Positions 1 to 4,668 of a DNA stretch of 6,151 nucleotides are shown here, piece by piece. A model generated the notes under the pieces. The model did not search any database and was not told the origin of the DNA. It saw nothing but the letters and a program-made list of their open reading frames with translations. This DNA is from a candidate division Zixibacteria bacterium DG_27 (lineage in GTDB: Bacteria > Zixibacteria > MSB-5A5 > DG-27). Position 1 is the first letter of the stretch, and each line of letters begins with the position of its first letter. Where the stretch lies: positions 1 to 6,151 of the forward strand of contig LIZU01000082.1 in the NCBI GenBank assembly GCA_001302725.1. The letters are read 5' to 3'. The translations under genes were made by a program, and so were the position numbers.

Positions 1-146
1 ATACCGTAATAGGTGGAATTGATCTCGACGGTGTCGAAGTGCTGTTGATAATAGTCGAGCATCTTCCCCTTTTCAATCCCGGGGGGATAGAAGGGGCCCA
101 CCCAGTCGGCAAAGCTATAGCCCGAAGTTCCGATTCTGATTTTCAT
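1..146 (-). CDS. DUF72 (YecE-like) family protein, N-terminal part only
   Basis: The minus strand reads ATG at 146 and stays open to the window edge, giving 48 complete residues. The start MKIRIGTSGYSFADWVGPFY, followed by a PPG turn, a 'MLDYYQQHF' stretch and 'TVEINSTYYG', matches the N-terminal signature of the DUF72/YecE family (GtsGwsy-dW-G-FYP, then yY...F-tvEiN-tfY). The family folds as a TIM-like barrel. Its biochemical function is not settled, so no role is assigned. It starts 34 bases after the truA stop on the same strand with no promoter visible between, so it is probably the third gene of the ecfT-truA transcript. No convincing Shine-Dalgarno sequence precedes the ATG. The C-terminal part lies outside the window. 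Confidence 0.88.
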   Translation of the reverse strand, partial: MKIRIGTSGYSFADWVGPFYPPGIEKGKMLDYYQQHFDTVEINSTYYG

Positions 147-180
147 TTTAGGCAAACGGTATCGGTTCGCTCAGAAGCTC

Positions 181-915
181 TCAATATTTCACCGCCACCA
201 AACAGAGCCCCTTTGCGGGCGCGGTCGGTCCGCTCTTCTGACGGTCTTCGAGCTTCAGCATCTCTCTGAACTCCTCTTTGGGGAGAAAGCCTCGCCCCAC
301 CTCAACCATCGTCCCCACCAGGCTCCTGACCATGGTGTGCAAGAAGCGGTCGGCCTCGATATGAAATAGAAGCTCCCTTCCCACTTTTTTCCAGTCGGCG
401 TCCATGACTTCACAACTGCAGTCATCCTTCTGGGATTTGGCGACGCAGAAGGAGGTGAAGTCGTGCTCCCCTCTGATCACCTCGGCGCACCATTTCAGTT
501 CGTCCAACCCCAAATCGTAGGGGGACTCCCAGACGTGGCGGTGATTCAAGGCAGTCCTGCCGAGGTGTATGCGGTAGGAGTAGATTCTGCTTATGGCACT
601 GTAGCGGGCGTGGAAGTCCCCCGGAACCTCAGCCAATTCTCGGATCACAATATCTTTGGGAAGCATAGAGTTCAGAGAGTGCAACAGTTTGGGCAGATCC
701 ACCTCTTTTTCGAGGATGAAATTCGCGACCTGGCCGAAGGCGTGAACTCCGCTGTCGGTTCGCCCCGAGCCCGCCAGCTCCATCTTTTCGCCGAGGATCG
801 TGGTTAAAACCTTCTCTATCTCCCCCTGAACGGTTCTCTCCGCCGGCTGCACCTGCCAACCGGCGAAGTCGGTGCCGTCATATTCGATGGTGAGCTTGAG
901 GTTTTTGGCTATCAA
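181..915 (-). CDS. truA: tRNA pseudouridine(38-40) synthase TruA
   Basis: TruA converts uridines 38-40 of the tRNA anticodon stem-loop to pseudouridine in the cytoplasm. With the start chosen here the protein is 244 residues, near the short end of the family. Visible signatures are KLTIEYDGTDFAGWQ (7-21), the catalytic block GSGRTDSGVHA with the presumed nucleophile Asp54 (49-59), the conserved tyrosine region YSYRIHL, the C-terminal-domain motif FLHTMVRSLVGTMVEVGRG, and the closing GPTAPAKGLCLVAVKY. The start is a TTG at 915-913, which overlaps the ecfT stop codon (TGA at 914-912). It puts the family-conserved KLTIEYDG at residue 7. The frame is open upstream to another TTG at 975, but that would add 20 hydrophobic residues lying inside ecfT and atypical of TruA. 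There is no good Shine-Dalgarno sequence at 915, so translation probably depends on coupling to ecfT. Identity is very secure; the exact start is an inference. Confidence 0.96.
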   Translation of the reverse strand: MIAKNLKLTIEYDGTDFAGWQVQPAERTVQGEIEKVLTTILGEKMELAGSGRTDSGVHAFGQVANFILEKEVDLPKLLHSLNSMLPKDIVIRELAEVPGDFHARYSAISRIYSYRIHLGRTALNHRHVWESPYDLGLDELKWCAEVIRGEHDFTSFCVAKSQKDDCSCEVMDADWKKVGRELLFHIEADRFLHTMVRSLVGTMVEVGRGFLPKEEFREMLKLEDRQKSGPTAPAKGLCLVAVKY

Positions 916-1712
916 CTCAGGATCAGAAAACAGGTGAATAGAAAGAAAAAAGAGACTCCGGCAAAAACCAGCCAATCCTGCCGGCCCAAGGATAACTGTC
1001 TCAAGTGACTCCTTTCTGCTCCGACTTTGAAGCCCCTCACCTCCATCGCCAGTGCCAGCTCATCCGCCCTTCTGAAGGTATTGAGGAAGAGGGGCAGAAG
1101 CAAGGCGGAAAGGTGTCTTGCCCTTTTGAAGAGATTCCCAGAGTAAGCAATTCCTCGAGCCTGTTGAGCCCGCTTCAAGGTGATTAGCTCCTCGAAAAGG
1201 ATGGGAATAAATCTCAAAGCGATGGTGAAGATCAAGGTCAGCTCCGAAATCGGAATCTTCAACCTCTTCAGAAAGGAGAAGCTCTTTTCGAAGGCCTCCG
1301 CAAGATCGAGCGGGGTGGTGGTAGCGGCCAAAATAACGGCAGAATTCAGAAACACAGAAAGCCGCAGACAGTAGAAGATCCCCCTTAGGGCACCCTCTCC
1401 ACTGGGTTTCAGAAACCAGAGTTGGAAGAGGGGCTCCCCGGAGGTGAAAAACAGATGTACCAGAAAGGTGAATGCAAAAAACCAGCTGAACCCCTTCATA
1501 TTTCTCCACAAAAACCCTCCCGGCAGCCTCGCCACGAGGTAAGTGAAAAAGAGCACCAAGTTCAGAATCAAGAAGAGAAGCGGGTTGAAAAAGACCGCCG
1601 CCAGAAGAATCAGGCACAAAGCTGCAAACACCTTGGTCCGGGGATCCAAGCGGTGGAGAGGGGAAGACAGAGGTAGATACTGCCCTATGGTTATGTTTTC
1701 TACGAGCGACAT
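912..1712 (-). CDS. ecfT: Energy-coupling factor transporter transmembrane protein EcfT
   Basis: EcfT is the membrane scaffold of ECF-type importers. It links two EcfA ATPases to a substrate-binding S component that takes up a vitamin or metal such as biotin, riboflavin, Ni or Co. This 266-residue product has the family start IGQYLPLSSPLHRLDPRTK (9-27) and several hydrophobic segments (roughly 28-60, 75-90, 112-132, 155-173, and 243 to the end). It also has the two cytoplasmic Arg-Gly motifs that contact the ATPases: AQQARG (182-187) and AMEVRG (222-227). The second is VRG rather than the commoner ARG, a mild variant. The ATG at 1712 fits the family start, and the only SD-like bases (AAGAGA) lie almost against it. 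A strong promoter lies just upstream. truA follows with overlapping stop and start codons, an arrangement known from Firmicutes, where ecfA genes usually precede ecfT. Here no ecfA or S-component gene lies beside it, so the substrate cannot be predicted. Confidence 0.95.
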   Translation of the reverse strand: MSLVENITIGQYLPLSSPLHRLDPRTKVFAALCLILLAAVFFNPLLFLILNLVLFFTYLVARLPGGFLWRNMKGFSWFFAFTFLVHLFFTSGEPLFQLWFLKPSGEGALRGIFYCLRLSVFLNSAVILAATTTPLDLAEAFEKSFSFLKRLKIPISELTLIFTIALRFIPILFEELITLKRAQQARGIAYSGNLFKRARHLSALLLPLFLNTFRRADELALAMEVRGFKVGAERSHLRQLSLGRQDWLVFAGVSFFFLFTCFLILS

Positions 1713-1738
1713 TCTCTTAAACGAGCTTTCTTTCGTAG

Positions 1739-1767
1739 AATATAGACAGGGGACATGAGCATGTCAA
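1739..1767 (-). promoter_or_regulatory. Sigma-70-type promoter for ecfT-truA operon
   Basis: On the minus strand there is a perfect -35 box TTGACA (1767-1762), a 17-base spacer and a -10 box TATATT (1744-1739, 5 of 6 to consensus). Transcription would start near 1732, leaving a leader of about 20 bases before the ecfT ATG at 1712. Position, spacing and orientation all fit. The -35 box overlaps a dyad at 1752-1765. Confidence 0.8.
1752..1765. promoter_or_regulatory. Palindromic operator candidate in the ecfT promoter
   Basis: GACATG-AG-CATGTC is a perfect 6-base inverted repeat with a 2-base centre. It covers part of the -35 box and the spacer of the ecfT promoter. A dimeric repressor bound here would block RNA polymerase. 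I do not recognise the sequence as the site of a named regulator. The assignment rests on symmetry and position only. Confidence 0.45.
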
Positions 1768-1778
1768 TTGCGAGAATC

Positions 1779-1813
1779 GGAAACAGGGAACAGGGAACAG
1801 AAGACAGGAAACA
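1779..1813. repeat. Degenerate heptamer tandem repeat, 5 units
   Basis: Five consecutive 7-base units read GGAAACA, GGGAACA, GGGAACA, GAAGACA, GGAAACA, then decay into GGAGATT. The tract is purine-rich and sits between the two divergent promoters, so it is noncoding. It resembles the short tandemly repeated heptamers (STRR type) described in cyanobacteria and some other bacteria. A related tract lies at 4485-4512. Confidence 0.75.
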
Positions 1814-1853
1814 GGAGATTCAGAGAGTGCTTAAAAGAGCTGTATGCTTCGGG

Positions 1854-1865
1854 CAGATGCATCTG
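1854..1865. repeat. Perfect 12-base palindrome in the divergent intergenic region
   Basis: CAGATGCATCTG is fully self-complementary and could form a 4-bp stem with a 4-base loop, or be a protein-binding site. It lies 43 bases upstream of the -35 box at 1908. The other intergenic region has a comparable palindrome (4551-4563) between its heptamer tract and its promoter. Confidence 0.4.
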
Positions 1866-1871
1866 TCAGTC

Positions 1872-1891
1872 ACTATTTACCACTAACCACT
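1872..1891. repeat. 20-base intergenic motif, copy A
   Basis: The motif ACTATTTACCACTAACCACT matches the sequence at 4578-4597 at 16 of 20 positions (consensus ACTAyTTACCrCTAmCCAmT). Both copies lie shortly upstream of a TTGACA -35 box on the plus strand, here 16 bases away. It also has a loose 7-base periodicity (ACCACTA/ACCACTC). Confidence 0.5.
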
Positions 1892-1907
1892 CCTCAAGCG
1901 GTTCTCG

Positions 1908-1936
1908 TTGACAAGGACTCCTCATTTCGCTATAAT
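1908..1936 (+). promoter_or_regulatory. Perfect-consensus sigma-70 promoter for the UPF0104-fetAB operon
   Basis: TTGACA (1908-1913), a 17-base spacer and TATAAT (1931-1936) make an exact match to the sigma-70 consensus, predicting strong transcription starting near 1943. The core is bracketed by a 6-base inverted repeat, GTTGAC (1907-1912) and GTCAAC (1941-1946), whose arm starts are 34 bases apart. This might be a regulator site or coincidence, because one arm contains most of the -35 box. The leader to the TTG start at 1985 is about 40 bases. Confidence 0.88.
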
Positions 1937-1944
1937 TTTCGTCA

Positions 1945-1961
1945 ACTCGGTGCTTCCGAGT
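1945..1961 (+). promoter_or_regulatory. Short stem-loop at the 5' end of the predicted mRNA
   Basis: ACTCGG-TGCTT-CCGAGT forms a perfect 6-bp stem with a 5-base loop. It begins within a few bases of the predicted transcription start and ends 7 bases before the ribosome binding site. A 5' hairpin of this kind can protect mRNA from decay, or the dyad could be an operator just downstream of the promoter. No T-run follows, so it is not an intrinsic terminator. Confidence 0.5.
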
Positions 1962-1968
1962 GCATTTG

Positions 1969-1974
1969 AAGGAG
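1969..1974 (+). promoter_or_regulatory. Ribosome binding site supporting the TTG start at 1985
   Basis: AAGGAG lies 10 bases before a TTG codon. No ATG or GTG in the correct frame is near, so this SD site is the main reason for choosing the TTG start of the downstream membrane protein. Confidence 0.65.
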
Positions 1975-1984
1975 AGCGGGGACG

Positions 1985-2980
1985 TTGCTGAAGAAGAAGA
2001 GATTCTGGGGAAGTGTCCTGGCAATTGCCATCCTGATATTCTGCTTCTACGATTACGATTTCAAGACCGTGGGGCGCTTGGCCAAGGAGGCCAACTACTG
2101 GCTCCTGCTCCCGATGGCCTCTCTGGAGATATTACTGGTATTCGTGAGAAGCCAGCGCTGGAGATATATAATCGATCCCATCAAGCGAACCGAAATTGTC
2201 CCGATGTTCTCGCTTTACTCCATCGGGGCCTTGATAAATCTCTCACTGCCGGCTTTGACCGGCCAGATGGCGCGCACCTATCTTTTGAGCAAAAAGGAGA
2301 GAATCAGCAAAACCTCCGCCGCCACTAGTATCGTCTTGGAGGTGCTCTTCGACGGATTCAGTCTGGTGGGTTTGATGCTCTTGGTCTCGATAGTGTTTGT
2401 TTTTCCGGGGTGGTTGACGAAGTGGGAGTTGGGTCTTGGCGTTGGTGTGATTGCGGGGTTCGTACTGCTGTATTTCATCAGCCACCGATATGAAAGTCTG
2501 GCTTCGCTTGCCAAAAAGAATCTGTCCTTTTTGTCTCCGCGCTTCTACGAAAAGCTCAAAGATGCCTGGTACTCGTTTGTGGCCGGACTGACGATGCTCC
2601 GAAGCACCAAACATCTGGCGGTGGTCATACTCTTTTCCCTGCTCTCGTGGTTCGCCAGGGGGGTAGTCATTTTCTTTTTGGTGAAGGCTCTCAACTTCTC
2701 CATGCCGGTGTGGGGTGCTCTGGTGGTGATGGTCATAAACTCGCTTTTGGTAATGATTGTGATTACTCCCGGCAATCTCGGGACCTTTAACCTCGCCTGT
2801 CTTTTCGGCCTGTCCCTATTCGGGATAGGCAAGACCGAAGCGATGAGCTTTTCGATCCTTCTCTATGCGGTCACCTTCCTGCCCATCATAGTCTTAGGGT
2901 TGGCGTTTGTCCTCAAGGAGGGCTTTTCCTTCAGGGAGCTGGAGGTGGAGTCGGAGGCCTCCCTTTCCAGGTCAACTTAG
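1985..2980 (+). CDS. Lysylphosphatidylglycerol synthase TM-domain / UPF0104 family membrane protein
   Basis: This is a 331-residue, strongly hydrophobic protein with about 7-9 likely membrane segments and a basic N-terminus (MLKKKRFW). Family landmarks are the paired-arginine segment VRSQRWRYII (54-63), the block INLSLPALTGQMARTYLL (84-101), which corresponds to the N-x-x-lP-x-R-x-GE-x-x-R signature, and a late TPGNLGTFNLACLFGLSLFGI matching the P-x-x-lG-t-e motif. In this copy the usual G-E is G-Q. The family is the flippase-like integral membrane domain found in MprF and in YbhN and AglD relatives. Members are linked to lipid or lipid-linked substrate translocation, and many are uncharacterised. 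There is no C-terminal soluble aminoacyl-transferase domain, so it is not a full MprF. It starts at a TTG with a good SD, heads an operon under a consensus promoter, and is followed after 3 bases by fetA. The true substrate is unknown. Confidence 0.85.
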   Translation: MLKKKRFWGSVLAIAILIFCFYDYDFKTVGRLAKEANYWLLLPMASLEILLVFVRSQRWRYIIDPIKRTEIVPMFSLYSIGALINLSLPALTGQMARTYLLSKKERISKTSAATSIVLEVLFDGFSLVGLMLLVSIVFVFPGWLTKWELGLGVGVIAGFVLLYFISHRYESLASLAKKNLSFLSPRFYEKLKDAWYSFVAGLTMLRSTKHLAVVILFSLLSWFARGVVIFFLVKALNFSMPVWGALVVMVINSLLVMIVITPGNLGTFNLACLFGLSLFGIGKTEAMSFSILLYAVTFLPIIVLGLAFVLKEGFSFRELEVESEASLSRST

Positions 2981-2983
2981 ACC

Positions 2984-3730
2984 ATGCCCGTCCCCAAACT
3001 CAGAATCGAGAATCTCTCCAAGAATAAGATCGTAATAGAGGGCAAAAGGCGGCGGAAGATTCCGGTCATCAGGGATCTCTCTTTGGAGATCAAATCCGGA
3101 GAGTTTGTGATCATTCTGGGGCCTTCCGGCGCCGGGAAATCGACGTTGTTGCGCCTGATCAATCGTTTGGAGGAGCCAGGCTCGGGAAGTATATACCTCG
3201 ATGGCACCAACATCAAGGAGCTTTGCACTGATAGAGTGCGACGGAGGATCGGTCTGGTCTTCCAGGTGCCCGTAATTCTAACCGCTTCAGTTCGTGAAGA
3301 GCTCAGCTTGCCCCTAAAACTCCACAATCTCAAAGTTGAAAGTGACAATCACCCCGAAGAGCTGCTGCGAATGGTTAGTCTGGATACCGGCTTGGCAGAC
3401 CGGGATCCGACTCAATTCTCGTTGGGACAGAAGCAGCGGCTGGCTTTGGCCCGCTCGTTGGCTTTGAAGCCGGAAGTTCTGCTTTTAGACGAGCCCACCT
3501 CCGCCTTAGACCCGGCCTCAAGTCTGGCAATTGAGAACCTAGTTCTAAAACTCAACCGAAGGACGGGCCTAACCATTCTGTTCGTCACTCACAACGTGGA
3601 ACAGGCTAAAAGATTAGGGAAAGACTGTGCCATCATCATAGACGGGGGGATTATCGAAACTGGAAAGCCCGAAGAGATCTTCGAGCGGACCACCAATCGG
3701 GCGATCTTAGACTATCTGGGGAGGAGCTAA
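2984..3730 (+). CDS. fetA: ABC transporter ATP-binding protein, FetA (YbbL)-like
   Basis: This 248-residue cytoplasmic ATPase should power the permease encoded one base downstream. ABC motifs appear in order: Walker A GPSGAGKST (46-54), Q-loop VFQ (92-94), signature FSLGQKQR (145-152), Walker B VLLLDEP with the catalytic Glu170 (165-171), D-loop SALD (173-176), and the H-loop histidine in VTHN (His203). The signature replaces the canonical LSGGQ by FSLGQ; the serine, second glycine and glutamine that matter most are kept. The pairing with a UPF0014 permease identifies it as FetA-like. E. coli FetAB is proposed to export iron, while other homologues (for example plant STAR1-ALS3 type systems) are linked to aluminium tolerance. 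Only a weak SD is visible before the ATG, so coupling to the upstream gene is likely. The transported ion is inferred, not shown. Confidence 0.87.
   Translation: MPVPKLRIENLSKNKIVIEGKRRRKIPVIRDLSLEIKSGEFVIILGPSGAGKSTLLRLINRLEEPGSGSIYLDGTNIKELCTDRVRRRIGLVFQVPVILTASVREELSLPLKLHNLKVESDNHPEELLRMVSLDTGLADRDPTQFSLGQKQRLALARSLALKPEVLLLDEPTSALDPASSLAIENLVLKLNRRTGLTILFVTHNVEQAKRLGKDCAIIIDGGIIETGKPEEIFERTTNRAILDYLGRS
3718..3725 (+). promoter_or_regulatory. Strong ribosome binding site for fetB
   Basis: GGGGAGGA, within GGGGAGGAG at the end of fetA, is placed 6 bases before the fetB ATG at 3732. It contrasts with the weak site in front of fetA and suggests fetB has its own efficient initiation within the operon. 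Confidence 0.7.
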
Positions 3731-3731
3731 C

Positions 3732-4490
3732 ATGCTCACAGGATATTATCAGGTGCTGGTAGCATTGATTCTGATCGCGGTGGCGGTGGTTTTGTCCCTG
3801 TGGCAAAGGGCCAGGCTCGAAAAAGATCTTTTGGTTGCGACCGTCAGGGCTTTTGTCCAGCTGGTTGCGATCGGATACGCCCTGGAGTTCATTTTCGACT
3901 TGAACCACCCACTTCTCATCCTGTTGACGATTGTGATAATGATGACTGTGGGCGCTCACACTGCCGCTGGAAGGGTCAAAGAGGTGCCCTCCGCTTTCGG
4001 AATTGCCCTTCTGTCGATTTCTCTGGGCACTTTTTTGACCATAGGTCTGATGCTTCTAACACGGATAATCAGTACCGAGCCCAAGTATGTCATCCCCCTG
4101 GCGGGAATGACGATCGGGAACTGCATGAACGCCGCCACTCTCGGTTTGGAGCGCATTCACGCCGAGATCGTCGGCAAGAAGGAGAAAATCGAGGCCATCC
4201 TGGCTTTGGGGGCAAGCTCCCGGCAAGCCTCTTTGGAGTCCTGTCGTGTCTCCGTCAGGGGGGCGATGACTCCCATCGTCAACATCATGAAGGTGATCGG
4301 GTTGGTGCAGTTGCCGGGTGCCATGACCGGGATGATTCTGGCCGGTGCCAGTCCAGTAGATGCGGTGAGAATTCAGATCGTGGTCGTCTATATGTTGGCA
4401 TCGGCGGTCGGCATCGCCTCCCTCTCCGCCACCAGATTGAGCCTCAGAAGTTATTTCACCAAATTCCACCAACTGCAGGAAGCTCAGTAG
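3732..4490 (+). CDS. fetB: UPF0014 family ABC permease, FetB (YbbM)-like putative iron exporter
   Basis: This 252-residue integral membrane protein has about seven hydrophobic segments. UPF0014 hallmarks are ATVRAFVQLVAIGYALEFIF (36-55), PLAGMTIGNCMNAATLGLER (122-141), the cytoplasmic loop EAILALGASSRQA (154-166), which is the likely contact with the ATPase, and VQLPGAMTGMILAG (192-205) followed by SP and an AVRIQIVVVYML stretch. Its length fits the family. In E. coli FetB partners FetA and the pair increases resistance to iron-driven oxidative stress, consistent with iron export. That substrate is carried over here by homology only. The start follows a strong SD one base after the fetA stop. 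Its stop codon lies inside the first unit of a heptamer repeat (4485-4512), so that repeat begins in the coding sequence. Confidence 0.92.
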   Translation: MLTGYYQVLVALILIAVAVVLSLWQRARLEKDLLVATVRAFVQLVAIGYALEFIFDLNHPLLILLTIVIMMTVGAHTAAGRVKEVPSAFGIALLSISLGTFLTIGLMLLTRIISTEPKYVIPLAGMTIGNCMNAATLGLERIHAEIVGKKEKIEAILALGASSRQASLESCRVSVRGAMTPIVNIMKVIGLVQLPGAMTGMILAGASPVDAVRIQIVVVYMLASAVGIASLSATRLSLRSYFTKFHQLQEAQ

Positions 4491-4512
4491 GCAGTAGGTA
4501 GTAGATAGGGAT
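4485..4512. repeat. Degenerate heptamer tandem repeat, about 4 units, overlapping fetB stop
   Basis: The 7-base units CAGTAGG, CAGTAGG, TAGTAGA and TAGGGAT run through the fetB TAG stop and continue into a purine-rich stretch (to about 4520). The unit differs in sequence from the tract at 1779-1813 but has the same period, the same purine bias on this strand, and a similar position upstream of a plus-strand promoter. Confidence 0.6.
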
Positions 4513-4550
4513 AGAGGAGGTTGAAAAGGGGATTGCACTAACAGATCGCT

Positions 4551-4563
4551 TCTGCACTGCAGA
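4551..4563. repeat. 13-base palindrome in the fetB-nth intergenic region
   Basis: TCTGCA-C-TGCAGA is a perfect 6-base inverted repeat around one base, and can form TCTGC-ACT-GCAGA as a 5-bp stem with a 3-base loop. An outer CGCTT (4547-4551) can alternatively pair with AAGCG (4572-4576). No T-run follows, so a rho-independent terminator for the fet operon is not supported. Confidence 0.4.
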
Positions 4564-4577
4564 CCTTCGGAAAGCGA

Positions 4578-4597
4578 ACTACTTACCGCTACCCAAT
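4578..4597. repeat. 20-base intergenic motif, copy B
   Basis: ACTACTTACCGCTACCCAAT is identical at 16 of 20 positions to 1872-1891. It ends 12 bases before the -35 box at 4610. The distance from the start of the local heptamer tract to the end of this motif is 113 bases, the same as in the other intergenic region. Confidence 0.5.
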
Positions 4598-4623
4598 GAG
4601 CAATTAGAGTTGACACTTGCTCA
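4597..4623. promoter_or_regulatory. Operator-like dyad flanking the nth promoter -35 box
   Basis: TGAGCAA (4597-4603) and TTGCTCA (4617-4623) are perfect 7-base inverted repeats separated by 13 bases. The TTGACA -35 box (4610-4615) lies between the arms. The geometry suits a dimeric regulator competing with RNA polymerase. I do not recognise a named regulator's site. Confidence 0.5.
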
Positions 4624-4637
4624 ATAACTCCTATTTT
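4610..4637 (+). promoter_or_regulatory. Sigma-70-type promoter for nth-corA
   Basis: A perfect TTGACA (4610-4615) is followed after 16 bases by TATTTT (4632-4637, 4 of 6 to TATAAT). The predicted start near 4644 leaves a leader of about 25 bases before the nth ATG at 4669. It is weaker in the -10 box than the other two promoters of this window. Confidence 0.6.
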
Positions 4638-4668
4638 GAGTTCAATAGTCTGAGAAGTCTTTGCCATC

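Noticed and set aside
916..975. A 20-residue N-terminal extension of TruA from a TTG at 975
   Set aside because: The extension is hydrophobic, lies fully inside ecfT, and would push the conserved KLTIEYDG far from the N-terminus, unlike other TruA proteins.
1060..1617. Minus-strand 185-codon frame within ecfT
   Set aside because: It is a different frame of the same strand as ecfT, whose own frame carries all the family motifs.
1779..1813. Heptamer repeats as a CRISPR array or as a phase-variable promoter spacer
   Set aside because: The units are 7 bases with no spacers, so this is not CRISPR. The tract lies outside the -35 to -10 spacers of both promoters.
2953..2962. Palindrome GGAGGCCTCC near the end of the UPF0104 gene
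   Set aside because: It is 10 bases without a loop, inside coding sequence, and explained by the Glu-Ala-Ser codons. No regulatory role can be supported.
1985..2980. Full-length MprF lysylphosphatidylglycerol synthase
   Set aside because: The protein is only 331 residues and lacks the large C-terminal soluble transferase domain; only the membrane domain is present.
3800..4501. Plus-strand open frame of 233 codons inside fetB
   Set aside because: It is in another frame of the clear UPF0014 permease, is rich in Arg, Asp, Gly and His with low complexity, and lacks any known motif.
4547..4576. Rho-independent terminator after fetB
   Set aside because: Short stems can form, but they are weak and no T-run follows on either strand.
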